Counted from the stretch's first letter, positions 16,342 to 25,959 are shown. The stretch: 59,894 nucleotides of DNA from an uncultured Prevotellaceae bacterium (GCA_902763615.1 CACWSX010000012.1:1-59894); one strand, 5' to 3'. The notes: generated from the letters alone by a model not told the origin. Translations and numbers: made by a program.

Positions 16342-18939
16342 ATGAAAAAACTATTATCTTTATTCATTTTGATGCTCTTGCCAATGTTGACAAGTGCCCA
16401 GACAGCACCTGAGCGGCGGATGCTGGAGCAAGGTAAGGTGTGGGCTTACACGTATCACCACTTTGAGGCCCGTGAGACACCAACGGCCGATAGCAGTTAT
16501 TACGACCATTCAACATGGTTGTCATATTACCAGTTGGAAGGCGATACCGTCATCGACGGACGAACGTATATGAAACTCTACCGGTGGGATGATCATGACA
16601 GAAAGCACAAGTACTTCGGCGCCTTCCGCGAGGACGATGAGGGAAAGGTGTTTATGTACAACCTTGAAGACAAAAAACAAGATGATCTTGTGCTCGATTT
16701 CAGCCTGCACTATAATCGCGGTTATTTCCCCGATGTAGTACGCACCGCTGAGACCATCAAGGTTGGCGACCAATTATTCCGCAGATACCGTTATCAGGAT
16801 GTCAGTCCAGATGGTCGCCAATATATGCTCCCCTACATCGCCATTGAAGGCATTGGCTTCATAGAACGGGGTCTGATATTCGACCCCTATGCGCCAGAGC
16901 CCGACTGTATTTGCGACTACGAGTCATTGACATACGTCTATGATGATCATTTCCGGTTCTCTGCTTCAGACTTCCATGCTCCAAAAGAGATCGAACGTTC
17001 CGACTACCTTCCCTTTGTAGAGATTGGTAAGCAATGGCATGTGGCCCGTTTTACTCCCGGCCATAATGATATGGATGTAGTTGATTACTGTATTCCACAG
17101 GGCATTGAGGAGATAAACGGGAACAACTATTATAAGATGAAAGCAATCCTTAACAATACGACCGAAATAGAAACATACTTAATACGTGAGGAAAACCGCA
17201 AGGTGTATCTTTATGATCCAGATTTGAAGATGGAATATCTGATGTTCGATTTTTCTTTGAAGGAAGGAGATATTTATGAGAGCTATTCGAATGAGTCTCA
17301 TTCGTTGGTGAGATACAGAGTGGTATCTGTTGAGGATTGTACGGAGGGGCCACAGGTGAGGGAATATTACTATGACGAAACAGCAGACACAATGGCCGTA
17401 CGTTATCGCTATTTGCGTAAATGGAAAGTGGTATATGTTGATTATGGCTATGCTTTAGCACCTAGGATATGGATAGAGGGTATCGGCTCTCTCAGAAATC
17501 CCTTTTCAGGCATGTCCGATGGCTATTATTCTTTAGACCATCTAACCTATATAATCAATAATGGTCAAAGTGACAACTATTTGCCTTTCTCGTTCAATGA
17601 ATGGTGGAACAAGGAATGGTTTGGCTGCAACCTGCCTATTGGTGAGAAATACGAAAGTTCTGAAGACAGACATCATCAGCTCACATACGAACTGGAAGGT
17701 AAACGCCTGCATGTCTATGGAAAAGTGTTCTGCAATTGCGGACCTAACCACTATGCCTATTTTATCGAAGAACCAAGAGAACAAACTGACGATCCATTGG
17801 TGCGTAAGTTCCATTTAATAATACAAGATGTAGAGCCGTTAATGTGGTGTGAAGGACTCCATGCCACCGACTTCTATGTTGAGGGGGTCAATCCTGCATA
17901 CGACTATTATATTGTAGACAATCAAGGAGAGGAGCATCATGTCATCAACAAGGCACCACTGTATGTGTATCGCCCATTTGTCGAAGACGGCAAGGTTTGG
18001 GCTGTAAAGGTCGTTTCTGATGGGCCGCCAGCAGAAGAGTGGATTGAGTACTATTATTTCGATGGTGACACCATCGTCAATGGACAGACTGCCAAACGAA
18101 TGCTGTGCGACAGAATAACTTCGAGGCAGAAAACGAGTGGAGAATATGTTGGAGCCTGGTACGAGCAGAATAAGGAAGTGTATTTTGCAGCCAGCGGAAA
18201 ACAGCAGTTTGAATTGCTCTACGATTTTTCGCTCATCAATTACGACACTATGCCAAGTCCTGACGGTTCTACATGGGTTGTGTATAAATGGACTGGGATC
18301 TACCCAGGTTTCAAAGGTACATATTTTACATTAGGACAAGAATTCTGGTACGAAGGTGTTGGCAGTAACTCCTGGCCATTCGTCAATCATCCGTGGGGAT
18401 ACGATGGTGATAAAGGCGTTCTTCTTGAATGTAGCGTGGGCGATGAGGTCATCTATTACAACAGCGCAGAAGGCTATCCATACGGCATGGGAGCCCGCAA
18501 ACGCTTCGACTTCACCCATACTATCAAGACAAAGCCCAAGGCACGGAATAGGAGTGGGGCTGAGGCAGAACAGTCGCTATATGGCGAATACAACGACCAG
18601 CAGTTAGGAATCAATCTCAACCCGCTCGACTACGCCTATCTGGTAAGCATTACTGACGAAACGGGCAAAGATGTCTATCAGAAAGCCATCAACGCTGGCA
18701 GCATCGTAGGCCTCAACATCGACATCTCTGCCTACGAGAAAGGCCGTTACACCGTCATTGTGGAGAATAGCAACGAGTCCTTCACTGGAGAGTTCGAAGC
18801 ACAAACCACAGGAATTGAAGCCATAAAAGCTAATAAGGAAGATGTAAGAAGCTATATCTACAACCTGCACGGTCAACGACTCAGTACCTTGCAGAAGGGA
18901 TTGAATATCGTTAATGGACAGAAGATTTATGTGAAGTAA
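16342..18939 (+). CDS. Large modular secreted protein with C-terminal DUF3244-like domain
   Basis: Unrecognised secreted protein of 865 residues with signal peptide MKKLLSLFILMLLPMLTSAQ. Three related modules of roughly 150-200 residues are visible, opening at MLEQGKVWAYTY, YLPFVEIGKQWHV and YRPFVEDGKVWAV. Each contains a 'DG-x-Y-x-K/M' turn and ends near a xxDFSL strand. Between modules 2 and 3 lies a Cys-containing segment (YGKVFCNCGPNHYAY). The end is a DUF3244-like beta-sandwich (LYGEYNDQQLGINLNPLD) and a conserved tail, GLNIVNGQKIYVK, which resembles C-terminal tails often seen in Prevotella secreted proteins and may be a sorting or anchoring signal. It follows the TPR regulator by 21 bases and precedes a paralogue. 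No catalytic motif was found, so binding or structural roles are as likely as enzymatic ones. Confidence 0.75.
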   Translation: MKKLLSLFILMLLPMLTSAQTAPERRMLEQGKVWAYTYHHFEARETPTADSSYYDHSTWLSYYQLEGDTVIDGRTYMKLYRWDDHDRKHKYFGAFREDDEGKVFMYNLEDKKQDDLVLDFSLHYNRGYFPDVVRTAETIKVGDQLFRRYRYQDVSPDGRQYMLPYIAIEGIGFIERGLIFDPYAPEPDCICDYESLTYVYDDHFRFSASDFHAPKEIERSDYLPFVEIGKQWHVARFTPGHNDMDVVDYCIPQGIEEINGNNYYKMKAILNNTTEIETYLIREENRKVYLYDPDLKMEYLMFDFSLKEGDIYESYSNESHSLVRYRVVSVEDCTEGPQVREYYYDETADTMAVRYRYLRKWKVVYVDYGYALAPRIWIEGIGSLRNPFSGMSDGYYSLDHLTYIINNGQSDNYLPFSFNEWWNKEWFGCNLPIGEKYESSEDRHHQLTYELEGKRLHVYGKVFCNCGPNHYAYFIEEPREQTDDPLVRKFHLIIQDVEPLMWCEGLHATDFYVEGVNPAYDYYIVDNQGEEHHVINKAPLYVYRPFVEDGKVWAVKVVSDGPPAEEWIEYYYFDGDTIVNGQTAKRMLCDRITSRQKTSGEYVGAWYEQNKEVYFAASGKQQFELLYDFSLINYDTMPSPDGSTWVVYKWTGIYPGFKGTYFTLGQEFWYEGVGSNSWPFVNHPWGYDGDKGVLLECSVGDEVIYYNSAEGYPYGMGARKRFDFTHTIKTKPKARNRSGAEAEQSLYGEYNDQQLGINLNPLDYAYLVSITDETGKDVYQKAINAGSIVGLNIDISAYEKGRYTVIVENSNESFTGEFEAQTTGIEAIKANKEDVRSYIYNLHGQRLSTLQKGLNIVNGQKIYVK

Positions 18940-19012
18940 TACATAATATAGTAAGTAATCTGGTACAAGATTTCTGTGTTTTTGGTGTTTAAATAGAATA
19001 AAACAAGTGAAA

Positions 19013-21445
19013 ATGAAAAAAATATTATCTTTACTCATCTTGACGCTCTTGCCAATGTTGGCAAATGCCCAGACAGCATCGAACGTGCAGAACAGCGGCT
19101 GCCTAAGTAAGACACGAGGAGAGGAGCCCCAAAGGGAGCCAACGATGATCCTGACAAAAGAGGGAAGCACCTTATCTGTACAATTGCTAAACTATGAAAG
19201 TAACTGCGCCACGCAGGACTTTAATGTATCATCCTCCATAAACGGCGAAGGTGGAATCTATGGGGTCTCTGTCAATATAAATCCCGTTCTTCCCGAATTA
19301 GTAACAAGTTGCCTATGTCCGTTCAACATATCGTTCACAATACATGACATGGAACCGAATAGTTTCTATTTTAATTGTTGGTGGTACAAAGGACAAGTGG
19401 AACTGACGGAAGGGGAGCCGATGGTGATGGCTCAGGATAATAATACCAATGGTTCCGACTACCTTCCCTTTGTAAAGGCTGGTAAGAAGTGGAACGTGAT
19501 TCGTTCTGATTTCGATGAAGGCTATCATCATGAGTATTACAGGTTGATGAATGAAGAAATTGTAAAAGATGGAAAAACTTACATGAAGATGTATCGAAGT
19601 GAGGATGATTTGGATGTTGTCTATGATACTGGGCTTTTCCGAGAGGAAGACCGTAAGGTCTATCGCTTCGACGATGAAAGGCAAGAGGAGCATCTGATGT
19701 TCGACTTTTCGCTGCAGGCGGGCGACACATACGAGACCTATTCGTATAATGATCAGAAGATGGTATCATACAAAATACTGTCTGTTGACAATTATACTGA
19801 AGGGCCTGAGGTAATCCGTTACGACTATGATGAAGAAAGAGACAGTATGGTAACGCATCACCGCCTTTTACGGAAATGGACAGTACGCCGCATGGATAAT
19901 AATCTCGAAAAAACATGGATAGAGGGTGCCGGTTCTCTTGAAGGACCTTTAGGAAACCTCCAAGATGTTGTACTTCCCGGCTTAACCAAAGATTATCTTG
20001 CCTATGTGGAATATAAAGGCAAACCGTATCTGCCATTCTCATTCTATGACACAATGAACAAGCAGATACATGGCTGCAACCTACCTACTGGTGCAGAAGA
20101 TTATGAAAATTATGATAAACATCATAAGCTGACTTACGAATTAGAAGGCAGCCGCCTGCATATCTATGGAAAAGTCTTTACCCAATGTGGACCTAACAAC
20201 TACGCTTATTTTTATGAGAAGAAAACCGATGACCCGTTGGTCAACAAAATTGAATTCGTCATACAAGAAGTAGAACCGTTAGCTGATTGTATGGCCCTCC
20301 ATGCTACTAATTTCTATGTTCCAGGCTTCGACCCCAACATGAACTACATTGTGGTAGACAATCAAGGCGTAGAACATCCCGTTATCAATAAGACTCCACA
20401 GATGGATTATCGTCCGTTTGTCGAAGAGGGTAAGGTATGGAAGGTTGGAACCATCCCGACTGCCCTGGACAGTCCTGTGCAGGTGGTTGACTACTACTAC
20501 TTCGATGGCGATACGATTATCGGCGGAAAGACCTGCAAGCAGATGATGTGCCAGCGGTATGTCAGTCCAAATTACTCAAATGAATACTGGACACCAAGAC
20601 CTTCCCTAACCAAAGTGGGAGCATGGTACGAAGAGGACAAGAAAGTGTACTCCTTTGACGAGAGGCAACAGACTATGACGCTGAAGTATGACTTCTCACT
20701 CGAAGCCAACGACACCCTGCACTTCTTGAATGAAGATGGTTTTCCTCCTTTTATCATAGGGCCGAAGCAGACAGGAGGAATAGAAGGCTTTAAGGGTGTT
20801 TACAGAGAAATCATGATAGGCCAAGACATGCACAATACCATCTGGCTGGAAGGCGTCGGAGTTCGTGATGCCCCATTCAGAAATGCATACGATCCGAGAG
20901 CTGATCTTGTGCCAGAGTTCCTGATATCGTGTACCGTTGGCGATGAAATTATCTACCTCAACGACAGATATGAGGACGAGGCTACACCTGAAAGCATGGG
21001 AGCCCGAAAGAACCGCTTCGACTTCTCCCATACGATCAAGACAAAGCCCAAAGCTCCAATGAGAAGAGAAGGTGAAATGGCTCTATATGGCGAATATAGC
21101 CAACAGCAGTTAGCCATTCATCTCAACCCACTCGACGATGCCTATCTGGTGCGCATTACTGATGAAACGGGCAAAGATGTCTATCAGAAAGCTATCAACG
21201 CTGGCAGCATCGTAGGCCTCAACATCGACATCTCTACCTACGCGAAAGGTCATTATACCGTCACTGTGGAGAATAGCAACGAGTCCTTCACTGGAGAATT
21301 CGAAGCACAAACGACAGGAATTGAAGCCATCAGCTATCAGCCATCAACCGTCAGACATCATATTTATAACCTCCAAGGTCAGCGACTCAGTACCTTGCAG
21401 AAGGGATTGAACATAGTTAATGGTCAAAAGATTTATGTGAAGTAA
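19013..21445 (+). CDS. Modular secreted protein with DUF3244-like domain, paralogue of the preceding gene
   Basis: Secreted protein of 810 residues from the ATG at 19013; a GTG two codons upstream is in frame but gives no better signal peptide. The signal peptide and the last ~120 residues are nearly identical to the upstream paralogue, while the middle has diverged. It keeps two of the modules (YLPFVKAGKKWNV and YRPFVEEGKVWKV). In place of the first it has a different N-terminal Cys-containing segment (YESNCATQDFNVSS to CLCPFNISFTIHDME), which looks like the inter-module beta domain also seen later as VFTQCGPNNYAYF. The DUF3244-like part and tail GLNIVNGQKIYVK are kept. No enzymatic motif is visible. 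Function unknown; probably co-expressed with its neighbour. Confidence 0.75.
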   Translation: MKKILSLLILTLLPMLANAQTASNVQNSGCLSKTRGEEPQREPTMILTKEGSTLSVQLLNYESNCATQDFNVSSSINGEGGIYGVSVNINPVLPELVTSCLCPFNISFTIHDMEPNSFYFNCWWYKGQVELTEGEPMVMAQDNNTNGSDYLPFVKAGKKWNVIRSDFDEGYHHEYYRLMNEEIVKDGKTYMKMYRSEDDLDVVYDTGLFREEDRKVYRFDDERQEEHLMFDFSLQAGDTYETYSYNDQKMVSYKILSVDNYTEGPEVIRYDYDEERDSMVTHHRLLRKWTVRRMDNNLEKTWIEGAGSLEGPLGNLQDVVLPGLTKDYLAYVEYKGKPYLPFSFYDTMNKQIHGCNLPTGAEDYENYDKHHKLTYELEGSRLHIYGKVFTQCGPNNYAYFYEKKTDDPLVNKIEFVIQEVEPLADCMALHATNFYVPGFDPNMNYIVVDNQGVEHPVINKTPQMDYRPFVEEGKVWKVGTIPTALDSPVQVVDYYYFDGDTIIGGKTCKQMMCQRYVSPNYSNEYWTPRPSLTKVGAWYEEDKKVYSFDERQQTMTLKYDFSLEANDTLHFLNEDGFPPFIIGPKQTGGIEGFKGVYREIMIGQDMHNTIWLEGVGVRDAPFRNAYDPRADLVPEFLISCTVGDEIIYLNDRYEDEATPESMGARKNRFDFSHTIKTKPKAPMRREGEMALYGEYSQQQLAIHLNPLDDAYLVRITDETGKDVYQKAINAGSIVGLNIDISTYAKGHYTVTVENSNESFTGEFEAQTTGIEAISYQPSTVRHHIYNLQGQRLSTLQKGLNIVNGQKIYVK

Positions 21446-21522
21446 AATAAAATACTCATAGTTGCGACAGAAATTTATCGTTATAAAAAGTCTCTAGGAT
21501 TTGAATTTGGCTGATTAAATTA

Positions 21523-21704
21523 ATGAGTATGGACGAAATGAATATAGAGGAGTCAAAAAGCCGATAAGATTGTGGAAAAGCTTTTTAAGGCTCTGTACTG
21601 CGAAGATGATGGTGACACAATAGATTACCCTACCTTAATGTGTGCCTAAGGAACTGGAGGAAGAGGCACTTATGAGGTTTAATGACGATGACATTGTGAA
21701 TTAG
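21523..21704 (+). pseudogene. Possible decayed small ORF
   Basis: Between the paralogue and the MATE gene a short reading frame starts with MSMDEMNIEESK and is then broken. Skipping one base in the A-run near 21541 continues it as KADKIVEKLFKALYCEDDGD. A second shift near 21645 leads to PKELEEEALMRFNDDDIVN and a stop. The acidic, protein-like composition across all three pieces suggests an inactivated gene of about 60 residues. I do not recognise a family, and chance cannot be excluded. Confidence 0.3.
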
Positions 21705-21713
21705 AAACCAGAA

Positions 21714-23048
21714 TCAGACAAATCCCTTGCTGCGCCATTTGCCTGAGCGCCAGCGACGGAGGAGAATGACACCGCGGATGTTCTCATCGAGGGCGAAGCC
21801 TACCCACATGCCTACAAGGCCATAGCCGAGGGGAATGCCGATGATATAGCTCAGACCGACAGCAATGCTCCACTGGAAGATTACACCCACGACGAAGGGA
21901 TAGACGGTATCGCCTGTCGCACGAAGGGTGCTGCCAGCGAAGATGTTCGACGTGCGGCCTATCTCAAGGAACACATCGACCACAAGCACCCAAATGCCCA
22001 TCTGGATGATTTCCTCGTTGTCAGTAAAAGCACTAAGGAGACCCGGACCTGCCAAAGCAAGCAGGATGGAGCCTGTTAGCGTGATGATCATCGCCCAACG
22101 GAAGAAGTAGTTGCCCAGGACATAGGCTGCCTGATGACGCCACTGGCCTACGAGGTGCCCCACGAGGATATCGCCGCCCTGCGTGATGCTGACACAGAAC
22201 AGATAGACGAACATAATCATGTTGTAGCAGTAGGTGCGTGTGGCGAGTGCCTCGTTGCTGATCTGGTTGATGAAATAGGTGATGACCACCTGTGAGAGAC
22301 TGTAGCTGATGTTCTCGCTCATGGCGGGGATACCTATCTTCAACAGATTCTGGAGTTCCTGCCAAGGCATCGGACGGAAGTAACTGAGCGGGAACCGTCG
22401 GATGTGGACGCGGAAATGGACAATCGCCAACAGTAGCATAGAGACGGCCCGGCTCGCAGCAGTAGCGATGGCAGCACCCTCGACACCTAACTGCGGACAA
22501 CCCCAGTGACCGAAGATCAGCGCATAGTTGCCCAGGATGTTCAGCACGTTGACGATACCCGTCACCGCCATCGGCCACACCACCTTGTCGGCACTGCGCA
22601 GGGAGGCAGAGAACGTCAGCGAAAGGGCCTGGAAGAACGACAGTGCGCCCGTCAACCGCAAATAAACCACGCCGTCGCCCATCAGCTCCGGGCGCAGGCC
22701 CATCAGATGCAACAGGTTTTCGGCAAACAAGAAGAGCAGAGCGCTGACGGTGAGCCCGAGTAGCAGATTCACCACCAGCGCCATACCCACCACCTGAACC
22801 AGTCGCTTGTGCTTTCCTGCCCCGATGTACTGCGCACAGAGAATGGCCGCACCCATCGAGAAGAACTGATAGACGAGGAACACAAGTGACATCAGCTGAT
22901 TGTCGAGACCTACGGCCGCAACGCTATTGTCGCTATAGCGGCTCAGCATCACGGTATCGACCGCACCAAGCAGCATCACCAGTGCTATCTCGATAAACAC
23001 TGGGATGGTGATTACCTTCAGCTGCTGCTTCAGAGAACTGTCGGACAT
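21714..23048 (-). CDS. MATE-family multidrug efflux transporter
   Basis: Inner-membrane antiporter of 444 residues with about 12 helices. The two homologous halves typical of MATE proteins are visible: IPVFIEIALVMLLGAVDTVMLSRY starts the first and IGIPAMSENISYSLSQVVITYFI the second. Each is followed by a strand ending in a Gly-rich loop (FSMGAAILCAQYIGAGKHKR and ITQGGDILVGHLVGQWRH). MATE pumps expel drugs or metabolites in exchange for Na+ or H+. It starts 28 bases after the secreted hydrolase stop, so the two are probably one transcript from the promoter near 24163. The exported compound cannot be told. Confidence 0.9.
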   Translation of the reverse strand: MSDSSLKQQLKVITIPVFIEIALVMLLGAVDTVMLSRYSDNSVAAVGLDNQLMSLVFLVYQFFSMGAAILCAQYIGAGKHKRLVQVVGMALVVNLLLGLTVSALLFLFAENLLHLMGLRPELMGDGVVYLRLTGALSFFQALSLTFSASLRSADKVVWPMAVTGIVNVLNILGNYALIFGHWGCPQLGVEGAAIATAASRAVSMLLLAIVHFRVHIRRFPLSYFRPMPWQELQNLLKIGIPAMSENISYSLSQVVITYFINQISNEALATRTYCYNMIMFVYLFCVSITQGGDILVGHLVGQWRHQAAYVLGNYFFRWAMIITLTGSILLALAGPGLLSAFTDNEEIIQMGIWVLVVDVFLEIGRTSNIFAGSTLRATGDTVYPFVVGVIFQWSIAVGLSYIIGIPLGYGLVGMWVGFALDENIRGVILLRRWRSGKWRSKGFV

Positions 23049-23076
23049 CGGGCAGGAAACTTACCTGATGATGATC

Positions 23077-24135
23077 TTAGAAATTCTTGCGGACACCCTG
23101 CCACTCGGGGAATTTCATTTTCAGGTATTCATCATCGAGGAAGAGGGCAGACTGTCCTACCTGACCCTTCAGCTGCCAGTCGAGCCACTTCACCACTGCT
23201 TTGGCGTAGTTGCCGCCATACTTCTCATAATAGGTGCCGCTATGGCCGTCCTTGGAGTTGAGCATCACCACAGGGATGTTGTCGGCAATACGCTCGTAAT
23301 CCTTCTGGGCATTCGCGTAGGCGATATCGCCAGGACCGCCAATCATATAGAACATCGGTGTGTGAAGGTTCTTGAGATTCTCTTTCGTCGTACCCATCAT
23401 CTCCATATCGCCGATACCTGAGTTCAGCATAACGCAGGTCTTGATACGGGGATCATAGGCGACACCCAACACCTGAGCACCACCACACGACTGCCCCATT
23501 GCTGCCACGTGGTCGAGATTGAGACAATGATAGTATTCTGAGCCAGCCTTGGCATTCTGCTCCGTAAGCCAGTCGAGCACCTCGAGCAACATCTTCGGAT
23601 AGGTTCTGAAAGGCTGTTCTGCCGGCTGCTGCTTCTTGTTTTTCTTGGCTTTCTTGGCAGCCTCTTCACGCTGTTTGGCCTGCTGCGCCTGTTGAGCCTG
23701 ACGCTCTTCGGCCGTCATGGGCAGAATCTTCTCGCCATTGGCCATAATCACATCACCTTTGGTTTCTGGGTAAGCAGATTTTAAAACACCTCTCCACTGA
23801 GCCATCACATCAGCCTCGTCATACGGACCAATGGCAGCAGCCACATAACCATAGGAGGCCACCTCGCTCAACAGCAGGCGCATCTCCACATTGTTGTTAA
23901 AACAGGCACCGTTGGCATAGACTATCACGGGCAGGCAACCCTGCTTGGCTACCACCTCTTTGAGGTTCTGGGGACGATACACTGTGAAGCCTGGGCAGGA
24001 GGCATCGCCTACCACTTCCGACTTGAAGGGGCCTGTACCACCTTCTTCCACCACTTGTCTTTGCGCTGTTTGGGCATTCGTCAGTCCTACGCTTGTAGCG
24101 ATCATCATCGCCATCAGTAATAATTTCTTCATCAT
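23077..24135 (-). CDS. Secreted alpha/beta hydrolase with charged insertion
   Basis: Secreted esterase-like protein of 352 residues with signal peptide MMKKLLLMAMMIATSVGLTNA. The fold marks are the strand and oxyanion region LPVIVYANGACFNN, the nucleophile elbow GQSCGG (Ser216) and a late DGHSGTYYEKYGG that could supply the catalytic His. It looks closest to the dienelactone-hydrolase/chlorophyllase-like group. A Lys/Gln/Glu-rich low-complexity insertion lies at about residues 140-175, containing a QAQQAQQAKQ run; it is unusual for this family and may be a coiled coil or linker. It is the first gene of a two-gene transcript with the MATE pump. Substrate unknown; glycan ester removal is possible but not shown. 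Confidence 0.75.
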   Translation of the reverse strand: MMKKLLLMAMMIATSVGLTNAQTAQRQVVEEGGTGPFKSEVVGDASCPGFTVYRPQNLKEVVAKQGCLPVIVYANGACFNNNVEMRLLLSEVASYGYVAAAIGPYDEADVMAQWRGVLKSAYPETKGDVIMANGEKILPMTAEERQAQQAQQAKQREEAAKKAKKNKKQQPAEQPFRTYPKMLLEVLDWLTEQNAKAGSEYYHCLNLDHVAAMGQSCGGAQVLGVAYDPRIKTCVMLNSGIGDMEMMGTTKENLKNLHTPMFYMIGGPGDIAYANAQKDYERIADNIPVVMLNSKDGHSGTYYEKYGGNYAKAVVKWLDWQLKGQVGQSALFLDDEYLKMKFPEWQGVRKNF

Positions 24136-24162
24136 GCAATAAACGTTTTACGATTCGTTCGG

Positions 24163-24170
24163 CAAAAATA
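24163..24170 (-). promoter_or_regulatory. -7 promoter box of the hydrolase-MATE operon
   Basis: The minus strand reads TATTTTTG, matching TAnnTTTG, 27 bases before the hydrolase ATG at 24135. Confidence 0.55.
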
Positions 24171-24242
24171 CAAATTATTCCGTTATCCTCCAAATTCCGA
24201 CGCGGAAAATGAGAATCTTTGTTTCACTTTTATGCCTGATTA

Positions 24243-24274
24243 TTTGGAAGTTTCAGGAAAAAGTCGTATATTTG
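24243..24274 (+). promoter_or_regulatory. Promoter of the lactate operon
   Basis: A -33-like TTTG (24243-24246) and a -7 TATATTTG (24267-24274) are separated by 20 bases, the spacing reported for Bacteroidota promoters. The ATG of the permease is 40 bases downstream. Confidence 0.7.
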
Positions 24275-24314
24275 TCGGCTAGAAAACTTATGTAATAATA
24301 AAAACCCAACATCT

Positions 24315-25919
24315 ATGACAGCCCTTATTTCTGTAATTCCCATTCTATTGCTCATTGTGCTGATGATGGGCTTTAAAGTGTCTGGCTACAAAAGCGCCAT
24401 CATCACGCTTGTTGTAACCATCTTCCTGGCCCTGTTTGCTGTGCCGGCCATGGGCATCATCCCCGAGAAATATTCAGGTCTCTCGATTTATGGTATCACC
24501 CTATGGTCGGTGATAGAAGGATTCCTCAAGGCGTGCTTCCCCATCATCCTGATTATTATCTGTGCCATCTTCAGCTACAATATCCTTTGTGAGACGAAGG
24601 AGATTGAGACCATCAAGACACAGTTTATCCAGATGACTTCGGATAAGGGTCTGCTGGTGCTGCTTCTGACGTGGGGTTTGGGAGGCGTGCTCGAAGGTAT
24701 GGCGGGTTTCGGAACGGCTGTGGCTATCCCTGCTGCCATCCTGATTGGGCTGGGCTTCAAGCCGATGTTCTCAGCTGTGATCTGTCTGGTGGCCAACACG
24801 GTAGCCGTAGGCTTCGGTGCCGTCGGTCTGCCTGCCACAACACTTGCCAACCAAGTAGCAGCCAGCGGTGTGGCTACGCCCGAGGAACTCTGTGAGGTAG
24901 CCACATTCATCATCTTACAGCTCTCGCTGATGTTCTTCATCACCCCGTTTCTGATTCTGATGATGACCGATCGCACGAAGATTGTAAAGAACATCACGAT
25001 TGCTCTGTTCGTGGGCGCTTTCTCGATCATCGTGCAGTTCTGTTGTGCACATTTCATCGGGCCTGAGACGCCTGCCATCCTCGGTTCTGTGGCAGCCATC
25101 ATTGCGATGCTGATTTATAACAAACTCTTCATCAAGAGAGAGAGTGCTGCTGATACAGTACAGGTGGAACATAAGAACTTTGGTCTCGTAAAGACACTCA
25201 AGGCATGGAGCGTGTATGGCCTGATTATCTTCTTCATCCTCATCTCAAGTAAGATTGTACCGCCCGTCAACGAATTGTTGAACCAAACCCTCGTGACAAA
25301 GTTTGAACTGCCCGTCATCGGTAATACCTTTAAGTTCGGCTGGCTCTCGAATGCCGGTCTGATGATTTTCCTGGGTGCCGTGATTGGCGGACTGATTCAG
25401 GGGCTGAGTTTTGGCAAACTGATGAAGCTGCTGGCCAAGACTACGGTGAATCTGCAAAAGACAGTTGTTACCATCTGCTGTCTCGTCGCAATGGCCATGC
25501 TGATGAACAATACGGGTATGACCAACGACATTGCCAAAGGACTTGTCATGCTAACTGGCGCTGCCTTCCCGTTCTTCGCACCGCTGATCGGCTCGATCGG
25601 CACTTTCGTAACGGGTTCTGCTACGAATGCTAATATTCTCTTCGGAAAGCTGCAGGCTACTGCTGCCAGCGACCTCGGACTGGTGAATCAGGGAACGTTC
25701 TTCGGTGTCAGTGGTAGCGAGACCAACTGGCTCGCCGCTGCCAACTGTGCCGGTTCTGAGGGTGGTAAGCTACTCTCGCCACAATCGATTGCGATTGCGA
25801 CTGCTGCTTGTGATATGGAAGGTCAGGACGGCGACATCATGCGCAAGACGATGCCGTTTGCCATCTTTTGGATATTGATGAATGGACTGATGGTATTCCT
25901 CGGTCTGCACGTAATTTAA
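24315..25919 (+). CDS. lctP: L-lactate permease (LctP family)
   Basis: Inner-membrane carrier of 534 residues with about 13 hydrophobic segments. Conserved LctP-family stretches are present: GGVLEGMAGFGTAVAIPAA, VANTVAVGFGAVGLPATTL and, near the end, FVTGSATNANILFG. These proteins import lactate, and often glycolate, with protons. The gene has its own promoter with a well-spaced -33/-7 pair. It is followed 40 bases later by a large FAD and Fe-S dehydrogenase, a classic pairing for lactate use. The intergenic gap holds two copies of the GTGAAAA heptamer found elsewhere in the window. Confidence 0.9.
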   Translation: MTALISVIPILLLIVLMMGFKVSGYKSAIITLVVTIFLALFAVPAMGIIPEKYSGLSIYGITLWSVIEGFLKACFPIILIIICAIFSYNILCETKEIETIKTQFIQMTSDKGLLVLLLTWGLGGVLEGMAGFGTAVAIPAAILIGLGFKPMFSAVICLVANTVAVGFGAVGLPATTLANQVAASGVATPEELCEVATFIILQLSLMFFITPFLILMMTDRTKIVKNITIALFVGAFSIIVQFCCAHFIGPETPAILGSVAAIIAMLIYNKLFIKRESAADTVQVEHKNFGLVKTLKAWSVYGLIIFFILISSKIVPPVNELLNQTLVTKFELPVIGNTFKFGWLSNAGLMIFLGAVIGGLIQGLSFGKLMKLLAKTTVNLQKTVVTICCLVAMAMLMNNTGMTNDIAKGLVMLTGAAFPFFAPLIGSIGTFVTGSATNANILFGKLQATAASDLGLVNQGTFFGVSGSETNWLAAANCAGSEGGKLLSPQSIAIATAACDMEGQDGDIMRKTMPFAIFWILMNGLMVFLGLHVI

Positions 25920-25933
25920 GGGAAAAGGGAAGA

Positions 25934-25947
25934 GTGAAAAGTGAAAA
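25934..25947. repeat. GTGAAAA heptamer pair in the lactate operon
   Basis: Two adjacent GTGAAAA units sit in the gap between the permease and the dehydrogenase. They belong to the same heptamer family as the longer arrays at 46353, 46761 and 51841. Confidence 0.7.
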
Positions 25948-25959
25948 ATTTCTACCGCT

